From Mobilisporobacter senegalensis (GTDB lineage: Bacteria > Bacillota > Clostridia > Lachnospirales > Lachnospiraceae): a stretch of 64,000 nt of DNA. A program made the position numbers and the translations under genes. Below the pieces are notes generated by a model. That model searched no databases, was not told the DNA's origin, and saw nothing but the letters and a program-made list of their open reading frames with translations. The stretch is taken from NCBI RefSeq assembly GCF_003752155.1, contig NZ_RJVG01000006.1, positions 62,001-126,000 of the forward strand, in the 5' to 3' direction. Shown here piece after piece: positions 43,989-53,000 of the stretch (position 1 is its first letter; each line of letters begins with the position of its first letter).

Positions 43989-45278
43989 CTATTTTAGATG
44001 TATATCCACGATTCTCTTAAAATCCTCAATATCTTCTTTGTTTATATAAGTGTTATTTCCAATCTTATCCACATCCTCACGAAGGACAACCATACTTAGA
44101 TTATTAAATCTACCTCCCGTATTCATATAACCTAAGGCAGCCTTCTGTAAAGATGTTTTTAATTCGATCTTGTGTGGATCCGCGTTCCAATCACCAAATA
44201 CTTCATAGCGTAGCATGGAATCCCCTGCTTTAATTGGATAGAGATAGAATTGTCTCTGAACTTTAATTATATTACTTGTATCATTATCTAAAACTAATGA
44301 TAATCTGGAATCATAAAGCCAGCTTTCGCTCCAAAAACCTTTCACTTTTAATTCTGGAAAATATTTATCATAGAATTCAATTGCTAACTCCATTGAGTTC
44401 TTTAACCGTTCTGGATTATATCCAGGACCTGCAGGTACATGTAATGCTAACAAAATATCTCCTTGTTTTAATGCTAACTTCCATTCATCCTTATCAAGGG
44501 TAATCTTCTCTTTCTTTACATATCCCATAGGGCTGATAGGATTCCCAGTTATTGTATTTTCCGATTCCTTCCACTCTGTAGTAAATTTTCCTTTTTCATC
44601 ATAAACGTCGTTAATTCCATTTATTTGGCCATCTCCTCTGAATTCTTCCTCTCCATGTCTTAAAGCGATAACCTTTTTTGTTTTATTATTTCTGTACATA
44701 GTAAAGGAATCTTCAAATTTACATGGAATAAATAAAAAGCGATCCATTAAATAAATAGAACAGGTATAAAAATTCATATCCCAAGGGAAATCACTAACCG
44801 TTGTATCTCCATTTTCAATTAGTTTCTTAAACTGATTGTCCATTGATCGATAAGGTATACCTTCGTAATATTCAACTGGAACTCCTCTTTCCTTTAACAA
44901 ATTCATAGCTGGTTCCACACATGCAAGGAGTAGTAATAATGAATACATTTCTCCATACTTTGACATACAAGCAGGCGTCATATTTTTATAATTATCAACA
45001 TCACATCGATTTCTGGCGCTGCACATATCCCATACTAAAAATTTTGTAAAATGAAATAGTTTTTCATCCTGCTCAATAGCCTCATATGCTTTAACGATTA
45101 GATCCTGTTTGTCATGAGACAAATCATATTTTTCAAAAATATGATTCAGAAATTTGCGGTCTATAAGTTCTTTTTTGTTATCCCCAATATAACTATCATA
45201 AAATTCTTCTATACCTTCTGGTAAATAATCAAATCCACAATAGTCAATACATTCCTTAAATAACAGTTTCATTTTCAT
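43989..45278 (-). CDS. Acyltransferase-domain protein (NAT_N/GNAT_C type)
   Basis: A 429-residue protein. The N-terminal half is helical (DYLPEGIEEFYDSYIG near residue 17, then LFHFTKFLVWDMC). The C-terminal half carries a GNAT-like pattern: LALHVPAGPGYNPERLKNSM, FWSESWLYDSRLSLVL, and VQRQFYLYPI. This arrangement fits the NAT_N plus GNAT_C acyltransferase-domain family, based on memory of those patterns. AGGAGG precedes the ATG. It sits between two DUF4832 paralogues, suggesting it modifies the same sugar. Substrate and reaction are unproven. Confidence 0.7.
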   Translation of the reverse strand: MKMKLLFKECIDYCGFDYLPEGIEEFYDSYIGDNKKELIDRKFLNHIFEKYDLSHDKQDLIVKAYEAIEQDEKLFHFTKFLVWDMCSARNRCDVDNYKNMTPACMSKYGEMYSLLLLLACVEPAMNLLKERGVPVEYYEGIPYRSMDNQFKKLIENGDTTVSDFPWDMNFYTCSIYLMDRFLFIPCKFEDSFTMYRNNKTKKVIALRHGEEEFRGDGQINGINDVYDEKGKFTTEWKESENTITGNPISPMGYVKKEKITLDKDEWKLALKQGDILLALHVPAGPGYNPERLKNSMELAIEFYDKYFPELKVKGFWSESWLYDSRLSLVLDNDTSNIIKVQRQFYLYPIKAGDSMLRYEVFGDWNADPHKIELKTSLQKAALGYMNTGGRFNNLSMVVLREDVDKIGNNTYINKEDIEDFKRIVDIHLK

Positions 45279-45289
45279 AAATCCTCCTC

Positions 45290-46618
45290 TTATTCAATCG
45301 ATATTTTACCCATTGGATAGTAACCATCTTCTTCTCCAGAAATAGCAAACTTTATATTTCCTATTTCTTTAATTCCTGTTTCTATTCCTATTTCAATTAT
45401 ATATTCACCACATGGTATATCAGATGGTATCAATATACTTTCCTTACACAATATATCCATATCAGGAAGCCATTCCCTTATATCTTCTTTAATCGCAAAT
45501 GAAAAAATTTCAGTGTTATTCCGAAGTCTTATAGTTAATGGATAATTATGATAAATTGGGGCTACTCCTACATTTGCCGTTAAAATACTAATAGGAAGGG
45601 ATTGCCCTCTCTTAACTTTTTGTTCATATGTAAATTTTCTAATTTCAAAACGATATCCCATTTTTAAAAGCCAGCGTTCTACACTATCTTTCCACTCGTA
45701 GGGAACTGTAGTTCCTTTGCTGTTATAAGATGAAATATGCCATTTTAATGACTCATCAATAATATAATCAATATCCCAGCCTTGGTTATACCAGTCGTTC
45801 ATATGCCAACAAGCTTCAAATACAACTGGTGCCTTTTTCCAAGAATCACCCATATTAAAGTTTTGAATGTTTTGTGGGTAGAAATCCAACATATGAGACC
45901 ATTCGTCTCCATGGAATCCTCCCATATCGCCAAGACAGTCTACTCGAAAACCTATAGTTTCATTCCGTTCATTTATAATTTTTAACGACTTGGGATCATG
46001 CAGTAATGCCTGCATAGGAGTTATCTTAAAATGATTAATGTACGCATCAGTAATACGTCTTATTGCTTGTTCCTCTAAAAATTCTGTTCCTCCGCCTTCC
46101 CCCCATGCGCCAACGATGGCCATATCAACTGAGCTGATTAATGGATGACCATCAAAATGATCCCCAAAATTTTCAATAAATTCAGACCAATATTCAACAT
46201 AAGGAGTGGTTACTGGATCTACTCTCCAAAATGGGAACTCAGGTTCTTCCTTATATTCCATTCGATACCATGTAGGGATATCTTCTTCATCACTTAATGT
46301 ATAAGGCAAACACCGTACTACGGCCGTACATCCAAGAGATTTGGCATAATCTAATTTTTTTTCTAAAATATCCCACCTGTACTCTCCTTTTTTAGGTTCC
46401 ATTTCCTTCCAGGTGACTCCACAATAATATACTTTACTATCGGGATGATTCCACGTTTTACTATTCTTGGTAAATTTATATTTTCTCGCTTCATTACCTT
46501 TGTTATCTTTTACTATTTCTACTTCTCCCATAAGCTGTGGGGATGCAATGAATCCAATACCAGGATTGGTAATTAATGCTTTGCTTATTTCTGGATATAC
46601 AATAACTTGGTTACTCAT
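45290..46618 (-). CDS. DUF4832 glycosidase-like protein
   Basis: A 442-residue cytoplasmic protein. I start at ATG 46618 with GGAG 6 nt upstream, 8 bp inside the zinc-ribbon gene. The N-terminus NPGIGFIASPQL is the hallmark of DUF4832 proteins, followed by a TIM-barrel-like part (WKEMEPKKGEYRWDI, VRCLPYTLSD). Two glutamates sit where clan GH-A catalytic residues would be expected: GAWGEGG and VFEACWHM. The C-terminal 100 residues form a beta domain. No signal peptide, so it would act on imported sugar. Activity is not established for the family as far as I know. Confidence 0.78.
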   Translation of the reverse strand: MSNQVIVYPEISKALITNPGIGFIASPQLMGEVEIVKDNKGNEARKYKFTKNSKTWNHPDSKVYYCGVTWKEMEPKKGEYRWDILEKKLDYAKSLGCTAVVRCLPYTLSDEEDIPTWYRMEYKEEPEFPFWRVDPVTTPYVEYWSEFIENFGDHFDGHPLISSVDMAIVGAWGEGGGTEFLEEQAIRRITDAYINHFKITPMQALLHDPKSLKIINERNETIGFRVDCLGDMGGFHGDEWSHMLDFYPQNIQNFNMGDSWKKAPVVFEACWHMNDWYNQGWDIDYIIDESLKWHISSYNSKGTTVPYEWKDSVERWLLKMGYRFEIRKFTYEQKVKRGQSLPISILTANVGVAPIYHNYPLTIRLRNNTEIFSFAIKEDIREWLPDMDILCKESILIPSDIPCGEYIIEIGIETGIKEIGNIKFAISGEEDGYYPMGKISIE

Positions 46619-46841
46619 TTGGCTCTCCTTCATATGTATACTTAACTTGAAAAATAGAACATCCTGTATTTTTATAAAACAGCGAAGTCTTTCTTAATTT
46701 ATCACTTTTACAGCCTAAGAATTCGGAAAGACAGTCATAACACCTGATATACCCAACCTGTTTTCCAAATATTTTGATGTTTAGGGCAATTTCATCATTA
46801 TATATTCTTTTACCACAATGTTTGCAATGTGCTTCTTTCAT
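46611..46841 (-). CDS. Small zinc-ribbon protein
   Basis: A 76-residue protein with two cysteine pairs, CKHC near residue 6 and CYDC near residue 34, forming a likely zinc ribbon, plus further cysteines (GC at 43-44 and 61). It is the first gene of the sugar operon and overlaps the DUF4832 gene by 8 bp, so the two are probably coupled. The ribosome site is weak (GTAGGT). It may be a small regulator or an assembly factor; nothing in the sequence decides this. Confidence 0.75.
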   Translation of the reverse strand: MKEAHCKHCGKRIYNDEIALNIKIFGKQVGYIRCYDCLSEFLGCKSDKLRKTSLFYKNTGCSIFQVKYTYEGEPNE

Positions 46842-46862
46842 TTTTACCTACTTTACTATAGT

Positions 46863-46897
46863 ATTACGCTTGTTTTGTTACGTTTTGTTACGTTTGT
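46863..46897. repeat. Direct repeats in the 5' leader of the sugar operon
   Basis: TTTTGTTACG occurs twice in tandem, with a third partial copy, on the plus strand between the operon promoter and the zinc-ribbon gene. This puts it just downstream of the transcription start, where regulator binding would block elongation. Confidence 0.5.
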
Positions 46898-46917
46898 TTA
46901 GTAAATGTTATGTTAAA

Positions 46918-46947
46918 ATTATATCACCTGTTTACTAATATGTAAAC
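46918..46947 (-). promoter_or_regulatory. Promoter and operator of the sugar-utilisation operon
   Basis: On the minus strand TTTACA and TATAAT are separated by 17 nt. The perfect dyad GTTTACTAATATGTAAAC at 46930-46947 covers the -35 and part of the spacer, an ideal repressor site. The divergent LacI gene is the obvious candidate regulator. The remainder of this 321-bp gap holds the repeats at 46863-46897 and the LacI promoter. Confidence 0.8.
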
Positions 46948-47052
46948 ATATTTTTTCGTTTTATTTTTAATATTTCGTTAATTAGGTATTTCTAGTATTT
47001 TAGCTAATTAAACAATTAAATCCACACTAATCTATTTTAATGTTTTGAATAT

Positions 47053-47122
47053 TGACAATCATCTCTATATAATATAATCTATTATTTAGATTACATTACA
47101 TTCATTAACGTAATATATTACG
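47053..47122 (+). promoter_or_regulatory. LacI promoter region with palindrome
   Basis: TTGACA is followed by overlapping -10 candidates, TATAAT (15-nt spacer) and TAATCT (17 nt). Downstream, at 47109-47122, the perfect dyad CGTAATATATTACG lies about 40 bp before the LacI start and could be an autoregulatory operator; its ACGTAA half also resembles the GTTACG repeats at 46863-46897. Confidence 0.65.
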
Positions 47123-47162
47123 AAACTAAATATGAATGTTTACTATTAAAGGGGGATAATAA

Positions 47163-48185
47163 ATGAGTACAATTCGAGATGTGGCGAAATTAGCACAAGT
47201 ATCAACAGCTACTGTGTCAAGAGTACTTAATAACGATTCTACTTATAAGATGACGGATGAAACCCGAGAGAAAGTATGGCAAGCTGTAACTAAACTAAAT
47301 TACAAAACTAGCTCAACCGGGAAAATTAAATCTAAAAAAGTAGAAATCGAATCAATTAAAAGCGATATTAAGATTGGATGTGTTTTAAGTGTTACTGAAA
47401 AGAAATACAATGATCCATATTTTATGTCTATATTAAATGGAATAGAATCTAGGTTAATAGAAAAGGGATATGAAATTTCTTTTATTAAAACTGGCCCTGA
47501 ACTAGAAGACAAGAAAAAATTATTTACTACCTTTAGCGAATCAGTCTCTGGACTTATTCTCATGGTTCCTCTTAGCGATGAAAGTTATGAATTTATTAAA
47601 AATCAGGTTCCTTATATTGTTGGTATTGATACAAAGCGTGGTGACATTGATAATGTTGCATATGATCATTATAATGTTTCAACTATGGCAGTTCAGCATC
47701 TTATAGAAAAAGGTCATAAAAACATAGGCTATATTGGAGGTGGCGGTCCAACAAAAAATATTAAGGAAAGCCAACGTTATAAAGGTTATTATTCCACAAT
47801 ACATTCAGCTGGTCTTAATGTTAAGCCTGAATGGGTAATTGATTGTTCTTGGGATGAAGATATTTGTATCGAGAAAATGAATCATTTAATCAAAACAAAT
47901 AATTATCCCACAGCGTTTTTTGCTGCAAGTGATCTTATGGCAATGGCCGCTTTAAGCAGTTTGTATGATAATGACATATCAGTTCCTGATAATGTTGCTG
48001 TAATCGGACTTTCCAATATTGAAGTCTCTAAATATTCTAATCCGCCATTGACAACGATTGAAATTCCCACTAAAGAAATTGGTATGGTTGCTGTGGATCT
48101 TCTACTTGCTAGAATGAATGGAGATAATCTTCTTCCTAAAAAGGTAATTTTACCTACTTGTTTAATTAAACGTAGTTCAACATGA
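47163..48185 (+). CDS. LacI-family transcriptional regulator of the sugar locus
   Basis: A 340-residue LacI/GalR protein. The HTH is canonical (TIRDVAKLAQVSTATVSRVL) with hinge helix region to about residue 60, and a periplasmic-binding-protein-like effector domain follows (FAASDLMAMAALSSLYDND, then TTIEIPTKEIG). AAAGGGGG precedes the ATG. It is divergent from the sugar operon and most likely represses it until an inducer binds; two palindromes in the shared region are candidate operators. Confidence 0.94.
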   Translation: MSTIRDVAKLAQVSTATVSRVLNNDSTYKMTDETREKVWQAVTKLNYKTSSTGKIKSKKVEIESIKSDIKIGCVLSVTEKKYNDPYFMSILNGIESRLIEKGYEISFIKTGPELEDKKKLFTTFSESVSGLILMVPLSDESYEFIKNQVPYIVGIDTKRGDIDNVAYDHYNVSTMAVQHLIEKGHKNIGYIGGGGPTKNIKESQRYKGYYSTIHSAGLNVKPEWVIDCSWDEDICIEKMNHLIKTNNYPTAFFAASDLMAMAALSSLYDNDISVPDNVAVIGLSNIEVSKYSNPPLTTIEIPTKEIGMVAVDLLLARMNGDNLLPKKVILPTCLIKRSST

Positions 48186-48241
48186 AAATTTTTCTGAAAT
48201 TAACTCATTTACTTGTTGGTATACTTGTTCATGTGCTTAAA

Positions 48242-48282
48242 CCACTCACAATTCGCTTCGCTACTTGTTCGTAGCATAAGCA
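48242..48282. repeat. Dispersed ~40-nt repeat, copy B
   Basis: CCACTCACAATTCGCTTCGC, then TACTTGTTCGTAGCATAAGC. It contains a small GCTAC/GTAGC hairpin. It is followed within 20 bp by a terminator hairpin, the same arrangement as copy C. Confidence 0.7.
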
Positions 48283-48295
48283 CATAATAAATATC

Positions 48296-48329
48296 AAAAA
48301 ACCAAGAGAAAAGCTCTCTTGATTTTTTG
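48296..48329 (+). terminator. Terminator after lacI
   Basis: CAAGAGA pairs with TCTCTTG around a 5-nt loop, followed by ATTTTTTG on the plus strand. Confidence 0.8.
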
Positions 48330-48366
48330 ATTATGTCTAATTAACAGAGTTTTAATTATCCTTTTA

Positions 48367-48410
48367 AGCCACTCGTAATCCGCTGCGCTACTTACTCGTA
48401 GCATAAGCAT
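48367..48410. repeat. Dispersed ~40-nt repeat, copy C
   Basis: GCCACTCGTAATCCGCTGCG, then CTACTTACTCGTAGCATAAG. It is the closest match to copy A at 27097-27136 and shares the layout of copy B, being followed at once by a hairpin whose core CCAAGAG is also shared with the hairpin after copy B. Confidence 0.7.
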
Positions 48411-48467
48411 AGAATAAATAAAAAGAAACCAAGAGAAATACACTCTTGGTTTCTTTTTATTTATTCT
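48411..48467 (-). terminator. Perfect 25-bp hairpin, terminator of gltBD
   Basis: AGAATAAATAAAAAGAAACC-AAGAG pairs without mismatch with the downstream arm around a 7-nt loop. T-rich arms allow termination in both directions. It is about 50 bp after the gltD stop codon. Confidence 0.85.
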
Positions 48468-48470
48468 ATT

Positions 48471-48529
48471 GCCACTACTAACGTAGTGGCTCAAGATAAC
48501 GCGTACGCGTTATCTTGGCTTATGCCAAG
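48471..48529. other. Cluster of three palindromes at the gltD stop codon
   Basis: In order: GCCACTAC-TAAC-GTAGTGGC (48471-48490); a loopless 26-nt palindrome with core AACGCGTACGCGTT (48492-48517); and CTTGGC-TTAT-GCCAAG (48514-48529), which spans the gltD stop. The last two share four bases and so are mutually exclusive structures in RNA. Function is unknown. Confidence 0.75.
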
Positions 48530-50007
48530 TTGCTATATCCCATCAAATGGATATCCACTGCTTTTGCCGCTTCGCGGCCTTCTCTGATTGCCCATACAAC
48601 AAGTGATTGGCCTCTGTGCATATCACCTGCCACAAATACTTTTTCCACATTAGTCTGGTATTGATCTTTTTTTGTGGTTACATTTGTTCTTTCATTCAAT
48701 TCTATACCAAATGCTTTTGCCACATACTCCTGGGTTCCTAAGAATCCAGCTGCAATAAGTACAAGATCTGCCTCTATCTCTACTTCACTGCCTTTTACTT
48801 CAACCATGGAATATCTCTTGGTATCTGGATTTAATTTACTCTCAAGCTTTACAATTTTAGCTTTACATACATTACCATTCTTATCTGCAATGAATTCCTT
48901 CACTGTAGTTTGGTACACTCTTGGATCTTTACCGAATACTGCAATTGCTTCTTCCTGACCATAATCTGTTTTTAAAACTTTAGGCCATTGTGGCCATGGA
49001 TTGTCATCACTGCGCTGTTCCGGTGGTTTTGGCATCATCTCTAATTGCACTACAGATTTAGCACCGTGTCGGATTGCACTTCCTACACAGTCATTGCCGG
49101 TGTCACCTCCACCGATTACCAATACATTCTTATCTTTGGCATTAATATAAGCTTTATCTTCAAAATCAGAATCCAATAAACTTTTTGTAATACTTGTCAG
49201 ATAGTCTACTGCAAAATATATCCCTTTTGATTTTCTTCCTGACACATTAATATCTCTGGGATTTGATGCACCACATGCCAGAATTACACGGTCATAATTC
49301 TTTAAGATCTCAGAAGCTTTTACATTATCACCAACATTTGCACCAGTGATAAATTCAACACCTTCTTCTTTCATAATGTCAATTCTGCGATCAATTACAT
49401 GCTTTTCAAGCTTCATATTAGGAATACCATATCTTAATAGTCCGCCCACTCTATCAGAACGTTCAAACACTGTTATTGAATGTCCTCTCTTATTTAATTG
49501 GTCAGCAGCTGCCAATCCTGACGGACCCGAACCTATAATTGCAATTTTCTTACCGGTTCTGACCTTTGGTGGATTTGCTTTTACATATCCTTTTTCATAA
49601 CCATTCTCAATGATCGCATCTTCATTTTCCTTAATAGCCACCGGGTCTCCGTTTATTCCATTGGTACAGGCGGCTTCACAAGGTGCCGGACATACTCTTC
49701 CTGTGAATTCTGGAAAATTATTTGTCTTAAATAATCTCATTAAAGCCTGCTCATCGTTTCCTGTGTATAATAAATCATTCCATTCCGGTATCACATTATT
49801 TAATGGACATCCCGATGTCATTCCGCCAATTAGAATTCCTGATTGGCAGAAAGGGACTCCGCAATCCATACATCTGGCTGCCTGACATTTCCTTTCCTCA
49901 TCTGAAAGAGGAGTATGGAATTCATTAAAATTTTTAATTCGTATCTTTGGACTTATTCCTTTGTTACTGCTTCTTTCATATTCCATAAATCCTGTTGGTT
50001 TTCCCAT
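48520..50007 (-). CDS. gltD: Glutamate synthase small (beta) subunit
   Basis: A 495-residue FAD/NAD(P)H-binding subunit that passes electrons to GltB. N-terminal cysteines for 4Fe-4S clusters are in place (CQAARCMDCGVPFC, SGCPLNNVIPEW, CPAPCEAAC). The FAD site IAIIGSGPSGLAAADQL and the NADPH site VLVIGGGDTGNDC follow, with a C-terminal VFVAGDMHRGQSLVV. AGGAGGG precedes the ATG, 11 bp after gltB. The terminal region overlaps a cluster of palindromes. Confidence 0.97.
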   Translation of the reverse strand: MGKPTGFMEYERSSNKGISPKIRIKNFNEFHTPLSDEERKCQAARCMDCGVPFCQSGILIGGMTSGCPLNNVIPEWNDLLYTGNDEQALMRLFKTNNFPEFTGRVCPAPCEAACTNGINGDPVAIKENEDAIIENGYEKGYVKANPPKVRTGKKIAIIGSGPSGLAAADQLNKRGHSITVFERSDRVGGLLRYGIPNMKLEKHVIDRRIDIMKEEGVEFITGANVGDNVKASEILKNYDRVILACGASNPRDINVSGRKSKGIYFAVDYLTSITKSLLDSDFEDKAYINAKDKNVLVIGGGDTGNDCVGSAIRHGAKSVVQLEMMPKPPEQRSDDNPWPQWPKVLKTDYGQEEAIAVFGKDPRVYQTTVKEFIADKNGNVCKAKIVKLESKLNPDTKRYSMVEVKGSEVEIEADLVLIAAGFLGTQEYVAKAFGIELNERTNVTTKKDQYQTNVEKVFVAGDMHRGQSLVVWAIREGREAAKAVDIHLMGYSNLA

Positions 50008-50018
50008 GATATTCCCTC

Positions 50019-53000
50019 CTATCCTCTTGTATTGGCAAAGAATGCTTCAATTTGTGCCTGTTCACTGCTTAATCCTTTTTCCTCCATCTGAACAATGGTC
50101 ATAAGCATACGTCTATAGTCATGTGGAATAATCTTCTTAAATTTAGGCAGGTAATCCATAAAATTATTTAAGATTTCTTCTCCTTTTTTAGAACCGGTAG
50201 CATTTACATGATCAATGATCATGTTTTTTAATTCCAGTACATCATATTTCTCTGTAACCGATTCAAATGAAATCAATTCTTTATTTAATTTACGGTATAA
50301 ATCACTTTTTTCATCAAGTACATAAGCAATACCACCGCTCATACCTGCCGCAAAGTTCTTACCGGTTGTTCCCAGTACTACGACCCTGCCACCTGTCATG
50401 TATTCACAGCCATGGTCACCAACACCTTCTACAACAGCGATAACACCTGAATTACGTACGCAGAAACGTTCTCCTGCCACACCGTTAATATAAGCTTTAC
50501 CACTTGTAGCACCATAGAAAGCAACATTACCAATGATAATATTTTGATCGGCTTCAAATTTAGAACCTTTTGGAGGATATACGATTAATTTACCACCGGA
50601 TAAACCTTTACCAAAGTAGTCGTTACTGTCCCCTTCTAATTCTAAAGTCAATCCTTTTGGAATAAATGCACCAAAACTTTGGCCGCCACTGCCATTACAC
50701 TTTACTACATAAGTATCTTCTTCTAAAGTACTTCCAAATGCTTTGGTAAGTTCAGAGCCAAGTATCGTTCCCAGTGAACGGTCTATGTTCGTAACATCTA
50801 CGGCAATCTTTTTAGGTTCTTTTTTCTCTATTGCAGATTTTAATTGTTTTAAAAGAGCCTTTTCATCAATAGTACTGTCTAATTCAAAATCATATATCTG
50901 CTTTGGATCAAAGCAATTACCCTTCTTTTCCTTTGCATAAGGATTTGCCAGGATTGCAGACATATCTATATTACTTCCTTTTTCTGAATTTGATAAATCT
51001 TTTAATTTTAATAAATCCGTTCTTCCGATTAATTCATCCACAGTACGTATACCTAGTTTTGCCATAAGTTCACGCAATTCCATAGCAATGAACTTCATAA
51101 AGTTTTCAACATACTCTGGTTTTCCGCGGAATTTCTTTCTAAGTTCCGGGTTCTGGGTCGCTACGCCAACTGGACAGGTATCCAGATTACATACCCTCAT
51201 CATAACGCAGCCCATAGTAATTAATGGAGCAGTTGCAAAACCATATTCTTCTGCGCCAAGAAGTGCTGCTACCAATACATCCCGGCCACTCATTAATTTA
51301 CCATCTGTTTCAATCACTACTTTTGAACGTAATCCATTCATGATTAAGGTCTGATGAGTCTCTGCAAGACCCAGTTCCCAAGGAAGACCTGCATTGTAGA
51401 TGGAATTACGTGGGGCAGCTCCTGTACCGCCATCAAATCCAGAGATTAAAATAACTCCTGCTCCTGCCTTGGCAACACCTGCTGCAACGGTACCAACACC
51501 TGCTTCCGATACTAATTTAACAGAGATTCTTGCATCTTTATTTGAATTCTTTAAATCATAGATTAACTGTGCCAGATCCTCGATAGAATAAATATCATGA
51601 TGAGGTGGTGGTGAAATAAGGCCTACACCTGGAGTTGAGTGTCTTGTTTTTGCTACCCATGGATATACTTTTTCTGCCGGTAATTGTCCGCCTTCCCCAG
51701 GTTTTGCTCCCTGTGCCATCTTAATCTGTATTTCTTTCGCACTTACTAAATATTCACTTGTTACACCAAACCTGCCGGAAGCAACCTGTTTAATTGCAGA
51801 ACATCGATTAATTCCATCTGCTCCTGTTTTCAATCTTTCAGGACTTTCTCCACCTTCACCACTGTTTGATTTACCACCTAAATTATTCATCGCAATGGCT
51901 AAAGTTTCATGTGCTTCCTGTGAAATAGAACCATAGGACATTGCACCTGTTTTAAATCTTCTTACAATGGAGTCAATTCCTTCCACTTCCTCCAGAGGAA
52001 CTTCCTTCTCAGGATAATTAAATTCCAGTAATCCTCTTAGATTAACCGCATCTTCTTCTTTATTTACTAAGGAAGTATATTCTTTAAATGTATCATAATT
52101 GCCTGTTCTGGTGGCTTCCTGCAGCAAGTGGATTGTTTGAGGATTATATAAATGCTCTTCTTTATTACTTCTTAATTTATGACTTCCACTGCTCTCTAAA
52201 GTTAAATCCACATTTAATCCAAGAGGATCAAATGCTTTTGTATGAAGAGAATCAACCTGTTCTTCAATGTCTTTCATATTGATACCCCCAATACGGCTTA
52301 CTGTATTGGTAAAGTATTTATCAATTACATCTCTGCTGATACCTATCGCTTCAAATATCTTAGAGCCCTGATAAGACTGTATTGTTGAGATACCCATCTT
52401 AGAGGCAATCTTTACAATTCCATGCAATACCGCATCATTATAGTCATTGACTGCAGCATAATAATCTTTATCAAGTAAATTACTACTAATTAATTCTTTA
52501 ATAGATTCCTGGGCAAGGTATGGATTTACCGCACATGCTCCATATCCAAGTAAAGCAGCAAAATGATGTACCTCTCTTGGTTCTGCACTTTCTAATATCA
52601 TTGCCAGGGAAGTTCTCTTCTTGGTTTTCACCAAGTATTGCTGAAGAGCAGATACTGCCAGCAAAGAAGGTATTGCCACATGATTCTCATCCACGCCACG
52701 GTCAGATAGAATCAATATATTGGCTCCATCCTTATAAGCTCTGTCTGCTTCTACAAAAAGATGATCAATTGCTTTTTCAAGGGAGGTATTCTTATAATAA
52801 ATGATCGGAATTACTTCTACCCTGAATCCATCTACTTTCATATTCTTAATCTTTAATAAATCTGTACTTGTAAGGATTGGATTTCGTACCTTTAATACTT
52901 TACAATTCTCAGCTTTTTCTTCTAGGAGGTTTCCATCTTCTCCAATATAAACAGTGGTTGATGTAACAATTTCTTCACGAATTGCATCAATTGGAGGATT

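Noticed and set aside
29681-46841. A GH112 lacto-N-biose phosphorylase locus
   Set aside because: NahK-like, nucleotidyltransferase and galE genes fit, but no protein in the window resembles GH112.
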